Shown: positions 25,350 through 34,371, numbered from the stretch's first letter. The stretch: 64,000 nt of DNA from Rheinheimera mangrovi (GCF_003990335.1 NZ_CP034683.1:1130501-1194500); one strand, 5' to 3'. Made by a program: numbers and translations. Notes: generated from the sequence alone by a model not told the origin.

Positions 25350-25446
25350 AAAAAAGCCCCTTGCTAACAAAAACAAGGGGCAAAAGGCGCGGATGAGCCT
25401 ATGGGTTAAACTGTTACTATGAAATTTTGCAGGAACCTCACAACAG
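25350..25446 (-). ncRNA. Candidate small RNA, about 95 nt
   Basis: Between DUF4144 and nhaR the minus strand holds a complete transcription unit with no open frame to match. It has a sigma-70-like promoter (TTTACT at 25474-25479, 16-bp spacer, TATAAC at 25452-25457), about 70 nt of unstructured-looking RNA, then a strong terminator. The predicted 5' end is near 25445. The shape (about 95 nt, intrinsic terminator with a U-run) is like Hfq-dependent base-pairing RNAs. It could alternatively be an attenuated leader of the DUF4144 gene. I do not recognise it as a known RNA family. Confidence 0.45.
25356..25381 (-). terminator. Rho-independent terminator of the candidate small RNA
   Basis: An 8-bp stem (GCCCCTTG / CAAGGGGC) with a ten-base loop, followed on the minus strand by TTTTTTA. 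The polarity fits only a minus-strand transcript, yet no minus-strand gene ends here. That is the main argument for a small RNA or an attenuator. Confidence 0.85.
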
Positions 25447-25451
25447 ATACC

Positions 25452-25479
25452 GTTATACGCCCTTTACTTCGTCAGTAAA
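25452..25479 (-). promoter_or_regulatory. Sigma-70-like promoter driving the minus-strand small RNA
   Basis: TTTACT (four of six consensus -35 bases), a 16-bp spacer and TATAAC (five of six -10 bases). It fires away from the nhaR-like gene and about 70 bp before the terminator stem. Confidence 0.5.
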
Positions 25480-25523
25480 ATTCGAATATAACTGCCTATA
25501 TGTTCGTAAATAATTGAATTCAT

Positions 25524-26435
25524 ATGACTCCGGTAAATTACAACCAACTCTATTATTTTTATCTGGTGGCAGAACACGGCAGTATTGCCCGTGTCAGCGA
25601 GCTGTTGCATATCACACCACAAACGATCAGTGGTCAAATCAGCGCTTTTGAACATGGTATCGGTACTGCTTTGTTTTCCCGGCAGGGTAAGCGGCTGGTT
25701 CCCACTGAATTGGGGGTGGTGGTGCAGCGCTATGCCGCAGATATCTTTCAGTTGGGGGATGAGCTCAAAGCCGTACTGACCCGTCAGCACAGCAGCTGGC
25801 AAAGTTTTAGTGTCGGCATTACCGATGTTTTGCCTAAAGCTTTTGTTTACGAAATGCTGAAACCTATTTTGCAGTTGCCGATTAAACTGATTTGCCGTGA
25901 AGGCGAGCAGGCCGGGCTTTTGTCAGAGCTTGCCATCAATAAACTTGATATGGTGTTGTCCGATCAGCCCATTCAGCCTGGCAGTCATGTTAAAGCCTAT
26001 AGCCATTTAGTCACAGAGTCGCCAATGGCGGTGTATGCCTGTGAAGCGTTGGCACAGCAGTTAAGCGCAGATTTTCCGCGTTCGTTACACGATCAGCCTT
26101 TTTTATTACAAGGTAAAAAATCCATTATCCGTCAGCAGTTAATGGGCTGGTTTAATGAAGTGGAAGTGCAACCTGATGTGGTGGCTGAGTTTGATGACAG
26201 TGCACTGATGCAGGCTTTTGCTCAACAAGGCCTTGGGGCTTTTGCTGCGCCTTTATTGCTGGAAACTCAGTTATTAAATAACTACCGCTTATTAAAAGTA
26301 GGGGTGATCCACAGGGTGACAGAACGTTTTTATGCCATATCACCTGAGCGTAAACTGACTCACCCGGCCGTGTTACAGCTGGTGAAAGCGCTGCAACAGG
26401 ATGGCCAGACGAGTGATAAGGGCGTGGGGGGTTAA
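25524..26435 (+). CDS. nhaR: NhaR-type LysR family transcriptional regulator
   Basis: A 303-residue LysR-type activator. The N-terminal winged helix ([33 protein letters not shown]) matches NhaR closely. In E. coli NhaR senses Na+ and activates nhaA and some stress and biofilm genes. The effector domain keeps the NhaR-like [10 protein letters not shown] and GEFDDAALM-like ([12 protein letters not shown]) segments. No antiporter of the NhaA type is in the window, so the target is elsewhere. The ATG at 25524 is the only good start. Its stop overlaps the stop of the convergent MCP gene. Confidence 0.85.
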   Translation: MTPVNYNQLYYFYLVAEHGSIARVSELLHITPQTISGQISAFEHGIGTALFSRQGKRLVPTELGVVVQRYAADIFQLGDELKAVLTRQHSSWQSFSVGITDVLPKAFVYEMLKPILQLPIKLICREGEQAGLLSELAINKLDMVLSDQPIQPGSHVKAYSHLVTESPMAVYACEALAQQLSADFPRSLHDQPFLLQGKKSIIRQQLMGWFNEVEVQPDVVAEFDDSALMQAFAQQGLGAFAAPLLLETQLLNNYRLLKVGVIHRVTERFYAISPERKLTHPAVLQLVKALQQDGQTSDKGVGG

Positions 26436-27646
26436 GCTGCAGAAAATGGTTGCAGCTGCTGTTGTGTGCGTTTGGTACCAGACAGCAGCTGATCGGTGGC
26501 TTGATCTATAGCTGCCATTTGTTGATAAGCCAAATTGGTGCCTTGTTCTATTTCGGTCAGGTGATGATGATTTTGCTCTGAGCTATGCGCCAGTTGTTGC
26601 ACGTGTTGTTGGATATGATTCAACTGCTGCTGGGCATTTTTCAGTTGCAGCTCCAACTGGCTAAAATCGCCACTGGTTTGTTGTATTTGCTGCTGAGCAG
26701 CTCCTGCTTGTTCTTGCAGTTGCTCCGACTCATTCTTGGTATCGCGCACTAATACATCCATTTCATTCAGGAAACCAGAGATCTGGCCTGTGGCACTATT
26801 GACCTTAGCGGCCAGAGTGCGAACTTCGTCGGCGACCACGGCAAAACCACGGCCAGCGTCGCCAGCCCGCGCTGCTTCTATTGCCGCATTAAGTGCCAGC
26901 AGGTTGGTTTGATCAGAGAAGTTTTCCACCATCAATAAAATCTGCCGCACGTTTTCAGCATTTTTCTGCAGGCCTGTGACAGTGCCACCAAAGTTCGCCA
27001 ACAGCTGTTCAATTTTATGCAGTTGTGTGGTGAGCTGATTAAGCTGAGTGCTGGCTGTTTTGGCGTTGTGCACTGTGCTGCTGGCAACCACTATCACCTG
27101 ATCGTTGCTTTGCACTATCTCGGCCAGACGTTGCAATGACTGATCGCTTTGTGAGCGGATTTGCTGGCTGCTTTGTTCTGCACCCTGCAACTGTTGTCTG
27201 GTGCTGTGTACAGCTTCCGCTACTTGCTGGTTGACTGCAAAATTGCTGGAGGCTTGCTGATGAATGTCTCGCAGCATGCCGGATAACTGATTTACAAATA
27301 AATTATATTGCTCAGACAAAGTACGGAATTCATCAAAAGTAAAAGCCGGTAAACGGGTTTTTAAATCGCTGCCCGCCTGATTGGCTTGTTGCAAGGCATC
27401 GACCAGAGCTTTAACCGGCCTGACTATTAAATGCATTAAATAACCTATGGTGAACACAAAAGCACCGGTACCAAGCACTAAAATCCACCACCAGCTTTGC
27501 CCTGCATGGCCTTCGGTAGGGTAGGCTGCAAACATCGCCAGCCAGAAAATTAGTGTTAAAAATCCTATGTTGCCAACAATTTTTAATGTCAGGCTGTAGA
27601 AAAACTGCCGCTCAATTGCACTGTAGATATCGTTAAATAAGCTCAT
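26432..27646 (-). CDS. Methyl-accepting chemotaxis protein without a periplasmic sensor
   Basis: A 404-residue receptor. Two hydrophobic helices (about 22-44 and 53-73) are joined by only about ten residues ([14 protein letters not shown]), so there is no room for a periplasmic ligand domain. HAMP (about 70-125) and a signalling coiled coil follow, with an intact tip ([20 protein letters not shown]). The C-terminal half is very Gln-rich. Such receptors may sense membrane, redox or cytoplasmic cues, or respond through a partner. It overlaps nhaR tail to tail by three bases. Confidence 0.9.
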   Translation of the reverse strand: MSLFNDIYSAIERQFFYSLTLKIVGNIGFLTLIFWLAMFAAYPTEGHAGQSWWWILVLGTGAFVFTIGYLMHLIVRPVKALVDALQQANQAGSDLKTRLPAFTFDEFRTLSEQYNLFVNQLSGMLRDIHQQASSNFAVNQQVAEAVHSTRQQLQGAEQSSQQIRSQSDQSLQRLAEIVQSNDQVIVVASSTVHNAKTASTQLNQLTTQLHKIEQLLANFGGTVTGLQKNAENVRQILLMVENFSDQTNLLALNAAIEAARAGDAGRGFAVVADEVRTLAAKVNSATGQISGFLNEMDVLVRDTKNESEQLQEQAGAAQQQIQQTSGDFSQLELQLKNAQQQLNHIQQHVQQLAHSSEQNHHHLTEIEQGTNLAYQQMAAIDQATDQLLSGTKRTQQQLQPFSAA

Positions 27647-27793
27647 GTCCTGACTCTCAGTCTAAGTTCCAAACCCAATTGCTGATGTTGAACTATAAAC
27701 CGTCTTTACAGGTGGTTTATTGTTCTATGTCATACCATAACCAGTTTTTCATATTTTTTTAAGTGCATCAGGCAGTTTGTTTTTATAGAATGA

Positions 27794-27819
27794 GTATATG
27801 AAACGTATATAAAGTGTAT
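27794..27819 (+). promoter_or_regulatory. Phased GTATAT repeats upstream of the ParD-like gene
   Basis: GTATAT occurs at 27794 and 27805, and GTGTAT at 27814, roughly one helical turn apart and ending two bases before the ATG at 27822. Ribbon-helix-helix regulators bind such short phased repeats. No Shine-Dalgarno sequence is visible in this space, so binding here would block both promoter clearance and translation. Confidence 0.4.
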
Positions 27820-27821
27820 CT

Positions 27822-28052
27822 ATGGGCATAGTAAAAATATCGGACGACCTGCATGAAGACTTGCGTGAAGCCAGCAAAGTGATGGCGCGTTCTATCAATG
27901 CGCAAGCTGAATTTTGGATCCGGGTGGGCATGCTGGCAGAACTGAATCCCCAATTAAGCTACCAGGACTTGTGTCGTAAATTACTGAAAAACAAATCTAC
28001 TACTTTGCAGGACTTACTGAATGAACTCGATCCATCTGAAAACCCCGGCTGA
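27822..28052 (+). CDS. ParD-like ribbon-helix-helix protein
   Basis: A 76-residue protein. VKISDDLHEDLREASKVMARSIN is the strand-helix opening of the ParD-like/RHH group, and AQAEFWIRVGMLAELNP is the second helix. The family is related to type II antitoxins and CopG repressors but is often found without a ParE toxin. Here the downstream gene is a methionine aminopeptidase, which it overlaps by 32 bases, giving tight translational coupling. It probably autoregulates through the GTATAT repeats. Whether it is an antitoxin, or simply a repressor of the aminopeptidase operon, is unknown. Confidence 0.8.
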   Translation: MGIVKISDDLHEDLREASKVMARSINAQAEFWIRVGMLAELNPQLSYQDLCRKLLKNKSTTLQDLLNELDPSENPG

Positions 28053-28815
28053 GCTGGAGATCCAACACAAAGCTGGCCAATTATTAGCGCAGGTTTTTCT
28101 GATGCTGGATGAGCTGGTAAAGCCCGGTGTCAGCACCATGCAGATTAACGACGCAGTGGAAGACTTTATCCGCGGACCTTTGGCATCAAGGCCAGCCAGT
28201 AAAGGTCAGTATGACTATCAGTATGTGCTGAACAGCTCCATCAATGAGGTGGTGTGTCATGGAATGCCCAAACAAACAGATATTTTAAAGGAAGGCGACA
28301 TAGTCAACCTGGACATTACGCTGGAAAAAGACGGATTTATTGCTGATTCCAGCAAGATGTATTGTCTGGGTAAAGTTAGTCCCTTGGCACAACGTTTGGT
28401 GGATGTGACTTATCAGGCGCTATGGCAGGGCATTTATCAGGTGAAACCAGGTGCCCGTTTAGGTGATATAGCCGCAGCAGTGCAGCAATACGCTGAGAAG
28501 CATGGTTATTCGGTGGTGCGCGAGTACTGTGGCCATGGCATAGGTCGTGAAATGCATGAAGAGCCGCAAATTTTGCATTATGGCAAAGCTGGTACAGGTT
28601 TAACCCTCAAACCCGGCATGGTTTTTACCATAGAGCCGATGATTAATCAGGGTGATAGGCGTGTAAAACAAAAATCTGATGGCTGGACTGTGGTGACCAA
28701 AGATAAAAAGTTATCAGCCCAGTGGGAACATACAGTGGCAGTCACTGACACAGGTTTTCTGGTGTTGACCCTGCGACCTGAAGAGCTGCATTTTGCGCAG
28801 GTTGGCCAGCCATGA
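28021..28815 (+). CDS. Type I methionine aminopeptidase, accessory copy
   Basis: Removes the initiator Met from nascent proteins. The 264-residue single-domain enzyme has all five metal ligands at E. coli-like positions: Asp98, Asp109, His172, Glu205 and Glu236, plus His80 (VVCHGMP). It is probably not the housekeeping map gene, which usually sits near rpsB. This one starts inside a ParD-like gene and overlaps a short-chain dehydrogenase by four bases. The N-terminus lacks any zinc-finger extension. The pairing with a ParD-like protein recurs in gammaproteobacteria from memory and hints at conditional use. Confidence 0.93.
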   Translation: MNSIHLKTPAELEIQHKAGQLLAQVFLMLDELVKPGVSTMQINDAVEDFIRGPLASRPASKGQYDYQYVLNSSINEVVCHGMPKQTDILKEGDIVNLDITLEKDGFIADSSKMYCLGKVSPLAQRLVDVTYQALWQGIYQVKPGARLGDIAAAVQQYAEKHGYSVVREYCGHGIGREMHEEPQILHYGKAGTGLTLKPGMVFTIEPMINQGDRRVKQKSDGWTVVTKDKKLSAQWEHTVAVTDTGFLVLTLRPEELHFAQVGQP

Positions 28816-29633
28816 GCAAAACCATACTGATCACAGGCTGCTCCAGTGGTATAGGCAAAGCTTTGGCGTTAGAGGCCAAACAACAAGGTTACCGGGTGTT
28901 TGCCACAGCCCGAAAAGAGGCGGATTTAGCTGCGCTGCAGCAGTTGGGGCTGGAGACTATCAGGCTGGAAATGACCAACCCCGATTCAGTGAAGCAAGCT
29001 GTATTGCAGTTGCAACAACAAGCCGGGCGTTTAGATATTCTGGTGAATAATGCTGGTTTTGGCGCTATTGGGCCAGTACTGGATGCCGGGGCTAAAGGCT
29101 TACGTCAGCAGTTTGAAGTCAATGTATTTGCGGTGATGGATTTAACTCAGGCTTGTTTGCCTTTGCTGCTACAAAACAAAGGACTGATCGTCAATATAGG
29201 CAGCGTATCTGGTGTGCTGACCACGCCTTTTGCCGGAGTTTATTGTGCATCTAAAGCAGCTTTGCATAGTTTGTCTGATGCGCTGCGGATGGAACTGGCG
29301 CCTTTGGGTGTGCGTGTCTTAACTGTGCAACCCGGAGCTATTGATACAGGTTTTGCCAGCAGAGCTAAACAGGAAGCAGAGCAGTTGTTAAAGCCTGACT
29401 CACTTTGGTGGCCAATGCGTGAAGGTGTGATGTTGCGTGCCAATGCCAGCCAAAATCAGCCTACTTCAGCAGCAAGTTTTGCCAAAAGTTTAGTACTGGA
29501 GCTGAATAAAGCCGATTGCAGCGGTGTGGTAGGCATAGGGCATGGTGCTTTTACGCTGCCTTTACTGGCAAGATTATTGCCACAAAAATGGCTGGATAAA
29601 GTACTAAGTCGCAAATTTAAGCTGTCCAGGTAA
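28812..29633 (+). CDS. Short-chain dehydrogenase/reductase (SDR)
   Basis: A 273-residue NAD(P)-dependent oxidoreductase of the classical SDR family. The cofactor loop is TGCSSGIG, NNAGFG is the structural motif, and the catalytic residues are Ser in NIGSVSG and Tyr/Lys in YCASKAAL. The C-terminal extension resembles retinol-dehydrogenase-like SDRs, but the substrate is unknown. Its ATG overlaps the aminopeptidase stop (ATGA), so it is the third gene of the ParD-like operon. Confidence 0.9.
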   Translation: MSKTILITGCSSGIGKALALEAKQQGYRVFATARKEADLAALQQLGLETIRLEMTNPDSVKQAVLQLQQQAGRLDILVNNAGFGAIGPVLDAGAKGLRQQFEVNVFAVMDLTQACLPLLLQNKGLIVNIGSVSGVLTTPFAGVYCASKAALHSLSDALRMELAPLGVRVLTVQPGAIDTGFASRAKQEAEQLLKPDSLWWPMREGVMLRANASQNQPTSAASFAKSLVLELNKADCSGVVGIGHGAFTLPLLARLLPQKWLDKVLSRKFKLSR

Positions 29634-29759
29634 TCTCTGAATTGGATCAATAGCTTAGGATTTATTCGAAAAATTGTTTAAATTTTCATCAAAAATCTCT
29701 TGCCTGCTGCTGGATATTTCACCACTATGACAGTCGCTTTTCTTCAGGGAGTGACTGTC

Positions 29760-29960
29760 ATGACATCCAACTTTATGCGAACTGTGCACTTAAAAACTGC
29801 ACAACAATTCAAAGAGCAAGGCCATGATGTGCAGTATGTGGTGAAGCATTTTCACAAAGTAGGCATACCGGAAGACGAAATACCGGAACTCTTGCCTCTG
29901 CTTGGTTTTGGTCTTGATGCCGACCCTTTGGCTTTACGAAATAAAAGCCGTAAAGATTAA
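29760..29960 (+). CDS. Small hypothetical protein
   Basis: A 66-residue soluble protein with no signal or membrane segment. The sequence KTAQQFKEQGHDVQYVVKHFHKVGIPEDEIPELLPLLGF suggests two or three short helices, like a small helical regulator or adaptor. The family is not recognised. The ATG at 29760 follows GGGAG; the longer frame back to 29700 has no ribosome site. A bidirectional terminator follows four bases after the stop, which supports a real, separately transcribed gene. Confidence 0.6.
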   Translation: MTSNFMRTVHLKTAQQFKEQGHDVQYVVKHFHKVGIPEDEIPELLPLLGFGLDADPLALRNKSRKD

Positions 29961-29963
29961 ACT

Positions 29964-29992
29964 AAAAACGCCACTTAAAAAGTGGCGTTTTT
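29964..29992 (+). terminator. Bidirectional Rho-independent terminator
   Basis: A 13-bp stem (AAAAACGCCACTT / AAGTGGCGTTTTT) with a three-base loop. The A-run and U-run flanks serve both the small plus-strand gene and the convergent CNNM-type gene. Confidence 0.92.
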
Positions 29993-30050
29993 GTTTTGGG
30001 CAGAGAGATATACCCTAAATCATTAATGGCGCGGCAAGTGAATCACAGAC

Positions 30051-31379
30051 TTAGTCGTGCATCTCATCGACACCGGCTTTTATTTCTGCCATTTGCTCTG
30101 GGCTCAGCTGAATAGCCAGTACTTTGTCGACTCGTTTACCGTCCATATCCACTATTTCCAGCAGCCAGTTATGGATCAGTACTTTGTCAGCCGTTTGCGG
30201 AATTTTACCCATCAACAGCATTAATAAGCCGTTTAACGTCTGATAGTTACGCTGATTTTCTTCAGGTAATTCATCCAAACCTAAACAGTCTTTTAAATCA
30301 ATAATAGGTAACAGGCCATCCAGCAGGTAAGAACCATCGTCACGTTGTACGACCATTAAATCTTCGCCATCATCCGGATTCAACTCACCCGTTAAGGCTT
30401 CCATTAAATCCTGTAGGGTCACCATACCTTTTAAGTCGCCGTATTCATCGACAACAAATACAACCTGACGTGCTGTTGTGCGGAAATGCTCTAACAATTC
30501 CATGCCAGTTAAGCTGTCCGGCACATAGTGGCAAGGTTGCACTAAGGGGGATAAGTCCGTCAATTGGCCAGCAACAGACTGCGCCAATAGCTGCTTGGCT
30601 GAAACTATACCAATAATCTCGTCTGCACTTTGTCTGCAAACAGGAAAACGTGAATGTGGCGATTGCATGACGCGATGTAAGTTATCTTCCATGCTGATGG
30701 CTGTGTCTAAAAAGATAATATCCGACCGAGGCACCATCAAAGAGGAAATAGAACGTTCATCCAGACGGAACACGTTTTTTACCATTGTATGTTCGTTATG
30801 TTCAATGGCACCTGAGCTTGAGCCTTCCAGCAACATAGCCTGAATATCTTCATGGGTGACATTGGATTCTGTGCTGTGGGCAAAGCCAAATAAACGCATC
30901 AGAGCGTGGGTTGATCCAGACAATAAATACACAAAAGGTTTAGTGACTAAGGCCAACAGCAACATAGGTTTAGCCATTAAGCAGGCGATAGACTCAGCAC
31001 TGATTTGGCCAATACGTTTAGGCACCAGTTCGCCCACTACGATAGACACATAGGTCACCACTACAACCACTAAAGCCGTGGCAAAAATGCTGCTGAATTC
31101 AGGGGCCATGCCAAGGCTTTGCAGCCACAAGGCGAAAGGTTCCGCGAGTATAGATTCACCGAAGATACCGTTTAAGATACCAATAGAAGTAATACCAATC
31201 TGCACTGTAGATAAAAACTGAGTAGGGTCTTCTGATAATTTCAGTGCAATGGTGGCAGAGGATTTACCTTTTTGTGCCTGAGCCGTTAAACGGGATTTTT
31301 TTGCTGTGACAATAGCAATTTCAGACATGGCAAAAATGCCATTCAATACGATAAGTCCAACAAGTATAAAGATTTCCAT
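30051..31379 (-). CDS. CNNM/CorC-type transporter (DUF21-CBS-CorC_HlyC, 'hemolysin family')
   Basis: A 442-residue inner-membrane protein. The DUF21 membrane domain (about 1-190) opens with IFILVGLIVLNGIFAMSEIA and contains GELVPKRIG. Next come two CBS domains (about 200-330, with VDEYGDLKGMVTLQDLMEALTGE) and a C-terminal CorC_HlyC domain (about 345-430). Members of this group export Mg2+/Co2+ or act as divalent-cation transporters; the hemolysin label is historical. The next gene upstream, on the same strand, is a Ca2+/Na+ antiporter, suggesting a cation-homeostasis neighbourhood. A terminator separates them, so they are not one operon. Confidence 0.88.
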   Translation of the reverse strand: MEIFILVGLIVLNGIFAMSEIAIVTAKKSRLTAQAQKGKSSATIALKLSEDPTQFLSTVQIGITSIGILNGIFGESILAEPFALWLQSLGMAPEFSSIFATALVVVVVTYVSIVVGELVPKRIGQISAESIACLMAKPMLLLALVTKPFVYLLSGSTHALMRLFGFAHSTESNVTHEDIQAMLLEGSSSGAIEHNEHTMVKNVFRLDERSISSLMVPRSDIIFLDTAISMEDNLHRVMQSPHSRFPVCRQSADEIIGIVSAKQLLAQSVAGQLTDLSPLVQPCHYVPDSLTGMELLEHFRTTARQVVFVVDEYGDLKGMVTLQDLMEALTGELNPDDGEDLMVVQRDDGSYLLDGLLPIIDLKDCLGLDELPEENQRNYQTLNGLLMLLMGKIPQTADKVLIHNWLLEIVDMDGKRVDKVLAIQLSPEQMAEIKAGVDEMHD

Positions 31380-31572
31380 GGGGTCTCATTGAGGTTATGA
31401 ACTACGGCGGATTATACCCGTCTTGCCTGAAGCTGCAAGGTAGTTCGAGGACTGCTGATGACTTGCTTCAACAGGCTTCATCTTCGACAAAAAAAATGCC
31501 CGGAGCAATTTTTAACATTGGAGTGCGGCGACGTGGCCCGAAGGGTGAGCGCCAGGGATGGCAGCGAATAAA

Positions 31573-31592
31573 AAAGGCCCAGTCGGGCCTTT
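31573..31592 (-). terminator. Rho-independent terminator of the Ca2+/Na+ antiporter gene
   Basis: An 8-bp stem (AAAGGCCC / GGGCCTTT) with a four-base loop and a T-run on the minus strand, 20 bases after the antiporter stop. Confidence 0.88.
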
Positions 31593-31612
31593 TACAATCG
31601 CAGCTGACTTTA

Positions 31613-32686
31613 TCAGTTCGTCACTTGTTTGTTTTTTAATCTGTCGTGAATGAAAGACACAACAACATAAAGTATCACTACTGGAAGCAGGCCATATAAA
31701 ATACCTTGTTGTAAGTCTGGCAGATAGCCTTCTTTCAGCGCCACCGCCACCAGATACCAGGTGTAAGCTATATACAGCAGCATAAAGAGCAAGCCTTCGA
31801 TACGGTTCAGTACTGAGCCGATGAAAAACAGTGGTACACAAAGCACTGCTACGCCCACCATCACCGGAATATCGACCATCGCCATTTGTTGGCCAGCCAG
31901 CAGGGGGATAGGAGATACCAGACCAGAGATACCCAGCACACACAGAATGTTAAATATGTTGCTGCCAACCACGTTACCTACAGCTATATCACGTTCACCA
32001 CGAACAGTTGCCACAACAGAGGTGACCACTTCTGGTAATGAGGTACCAGCCGCAATAATAGTCAAACCTATCACAGCCTCATTGACACCAAAGGCGCGGG
32101 CAATTTCTACTGCGCTGTCGACCAGGAAACGTGAACCTAACACCAGAAGTACTAAACCGCCTACCAACAGCAACAGGTTTTGCCAGGTTGGAACTTTGGC
32201 TTTGAGCATGGCTTCGACTTCTTCATCCGCGGTGTCCATACCCTGAGCTTTACCCTGACGAAACAAAAACCAAGTGTAACTAACTAAGCCTAAGGTCAGA
32301 ATAGCCGCTTCTGGTCGTGTAATGGCTCCATCAAAGGTCATCCCCATCGCCAGGACTGACACCAGAACCATAATGGGTACATCTTGACGTATTAACTGAC
32401 GCGAAATGATCAGAGGTGAAATCATTGCTGCTGCGCCTAAAATAAACAGCACGTTAAAAATATTGCTGCCTACCGCATTGGCAATAGCCAGTTCTGCTTG
32501 CCCTGAGTAAGCTGCTTTTACACTGACAGCTAATTCTGGTGCACTGGTGCCAAAAGCCACCACAGTTAAACCTATAACCAGAGCAGGAACACCAAAAGAT
32601 CCTGCTAAACGAGCAGCTCCCTTGACCAATAAATCCGCGCCAACGACCAATAATACCAGGCCGACCACCAACAAAACCCAGGTCAT
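31613..32686 (-). CDS. Calcium/sodium antiporter (YrbG/CaCA family)
   Basis: Inner-membrane exchanger of the CaCA superfamily, extruding Ca2+ in exchange for Na+ or H+. The 357-residue protein has ten hydrophobic helices in two inverted halves. The alpha-1 and alpha-2 repeats carry the ion-binding acids: VVAFGTSAPELAVS with NAVGSNIFN, and IIAAGTSLPEVVTS with NVVGSNIFN. A charged loop (about 150-165, DTADEEVEAML) joins the halves. Monocistronic, with terminators on both sides. Confidence 0.94.
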   Translation of the reverse strand: MTWVLLVVGLVLLVVGADLLVKGAARLAGSFGVPALVIGLTVVAFGTSAPELAVSVKAAYSGQAELAIANAVGSNIFNVLFILGAAAMISPLIISRQLIRQDVPIMVLVSVLAMGMTFDGAITRPEAAILTLGLVSYTWFLFRQGKAQGMDTADEEVEAMLKAKVPTWQNLLLLVGGLVLLVLGSRFLVDSAVEIARAFGVNEAVIGLTIIAAGTSLPEVVTSVVATVRGERDIAVGNVVGSNIFNILCVLGISGLVSPIPLLAGQQMAMVDIPVMVGVAVLCVPLFFIGSVLNRIEGLLFMLLYIAYTWYLVAVALKEGYLPDLQQGILYGLLPVVILYVVVSFIHDRLKNKQVTN

Positions 32687-32859
32687 GCTTTACTCCATCT
32701 GATGATTTTAACTGGGTGCTAATTTAGAGGAAAAACAAATAACAGGGAAGGGCGAAGCCGGAGAAAGCCTTGCCAAAAGTTTGGCAGCTGTTGTAGCAGA
32801 GCAGCGGATGAGCGCCAATGGCTGTTGGCCAGACGGACACCAGAAAAAAAGCTGATAAA

Positions 32860-32886
32860 AAAGGCCCGTTGCTCAGACGGGCCTTT
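32860..32886 (-). terminator. Rho-independent terminator of the 450-residue lipoprotein gene
   Basis: A 10-bp stem (AAAGGCCCGT / ACGGGCCTTT) with a seven-base loop and a T-run on the minus strand, 21 bases after the lipoprotein stop. Confidence 0.88.
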
Positions 32887-32907
32887 GTCATCAAACCAAT
32901 TTACAGT

Positions 32908-34260
32908 TTAATACTGCAAACTGATTTTATAACCTGTTTCAGTGTCCGGGTCTTTTTCCGCGACCAGCAGATAAGAACTACCTTGAATAAATTCAATTTC
33001 ATCTGTTTGAGCCAGCAGGGTTTTGTTGTTGTTTAAATCTTTACGCACCAAAAAAATTGTATAGCTATCCAGAGGTAAGGTGATGCTGGCACTGGTAGCA
33101 TCATTAATACTGCTGATGTAATACGCTGTGGTTTCCATCGTTTTGCCTGGAGGTACAAAATAAATACTGACGTTGTCAAAGTCTGTCACTACGTTGACTA
33201 CATTAAACACAAAATCGTATACCTGAGGTGTAGCGCTGTCAGTTACGGCTAATACGGTTGGCTGATCCTTTTCATCACGATAAAACACCAGACTTTTGCT
33301 TTGCCCCTGATTTAAAGTTAATAAACCATTCGGGATTTGGCTGGCGCCTTCGTTTGCCGTTAACGTCACTCGGTAATCACCATGTGGAATTTCTACATAG
33401 GAGGTCAGAGTGTCAGCTGGTACATCAGTAAACACCGGAGTGCCGCTGGTGCTGCCTGCATAAATCTGTGCCGGGTCCAAATCGTTCAGGCTGTTGTAAA
33501 CACGGAATTGGGCATTACTGTTTACGTCTTCCAGTGAATAGACAGTAGTGGTATTGCCTATCACATCCAGCGCGATTTTGCGTTTTAGCGGGCCTGCATT
33601 GTCACGCAAGGCCAAAATATATTCTGTTTCGTAATTAAAGGCGTAAACAGGGCTTTGCAAAACAACGTCCTTACTGCCGGAATCGGTTAAATACAGAATG
33701 TAGCTGCCAGTATCAAAAGTGACGGCCTGACTAAAGGCATGTTGGCCTACAGTGGCAACAAAATCAGCATCATCAAAGTCTTCAGTAGAGCTGCTGATGT
33801 ACAAGTCCATGCTTTTGTTTTCGGCCAGTAAGTTCGCAAAGTAGATTTTAAACTGATCATCCAGCTCGTCATCCCGCAGAAAACTCAGGTTCAGCACTTG
33901 AGGTGCTTCGTAGTCATCCACCATAAAAAGCACTGTTTTCTGACTGGTCAGCATGCTGACCTGATCTTCCAGTACAGTTTGAACGTCACCGCTATTGTCG
34001 GTGTAAGTGAAGGCCAGATCATAGCTTTCTGTGGCAACAGTCGTCAGTGAAGTGGCGTCACCAAAGGCCGCACTTCCTAAGGTAGTCTCCAGTTCATCAC
34101 TGTCGGTTAAGGTGAGCGTGGTTGTGGCGCTGTTGGAAGAACCATTGTAAAACTGCAGATAACTGCTTGGGTAGGTGTCGTTGCCTTCTGATGAACTGCC
34201 GCCGCAGGCAGTCAATACAAAAAGACTGGTAATAGGAATGATGAGCTGACGTAACAACAT
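32908..34260 (-). CDS. Lipoprotein with repeated beta-sandwich (DUF4397-like) domains
   Basis: A 450-residue exported lipoprotein with lipobox LTACGGSS (Cys19). The rest is beta-rich and acidic. It is made of about four segments of 100 residues with a recurring plan: YLQFYNGSSNSATTTLTL, FKIYFANLLAENKSMDLYI, FRVYNSLNDLDPAQIYAG and VSIYFVPPGKTMETTAYYI, each followed by a GxYxlxL-type strand. This 'physical/verbal' layout (residue, property, getter strand) is reminiscent of DUF4397 surface proteins. Function unknown; probably a surface or periplasmic structural lipoprotein. Monocistronic. Confidence 0.7.
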   Translation of the reverse strand: MLLRQLIIPITSLFVLTACGGSSSEGNDTYPSSYLQFYNGSSNSATTTLTLTDSDELETTLGSAAFGDATSLTTVATESYDLAFTYTDNSGDVQTVLEDQVSMLTSQKTVLFMVDDYEAPQVLNLSFLRDDELDDQFKIYFANLLAENKSMDLYISSSTEDFDDADFVATVGQHAFSQAVTFDTGSYILYLTDSGSKDVVLQSPVYAFNYETEYILALRDNAGPLKRKIALDVIGNTTTVYSLEDVNSNAQFRVYNSLNDLDPAQIYAGSTSGTPVFTDVPADTLTSYVEIPHGDYRVTLTANEGASQIPNGLLTLNQGQSKSLVFYRDEKDQPTVLAVTDSATPQVYDFVFNVVNVVTDFDNVSIYFVPPGKTMETTAYYISSINDATSASITLPLDSYTIFLVRKDLNNNKTLLAQTDEIEFIQGSSYLLVAEKDPDTETGYKISLQY

Positions 34261-34371
34261 AGTGGTTTTCTTGTCCTGTGATGATAAATACCGTTATCAG
34301 AACAAAAAAATAATACCGGGTTCAGCTCTTTACCCGGCATTTACTCTGCTTAACCTAACTTAATGTCAGCT

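Noticed and set aside
25464..25802. 112-codon minus-strand frame antisense to the start of nhaR
   Set aside because: It mirrors the conserved nhaR coding sequence and includes the small RNA promoter; no ribosome site.
31397..31639. 80-codon plus-strand frame between the CNNM-like and antiporter genes
   Set aside because: It runs through the antiporter terminator and into its gene, and the composition is not protein-like.
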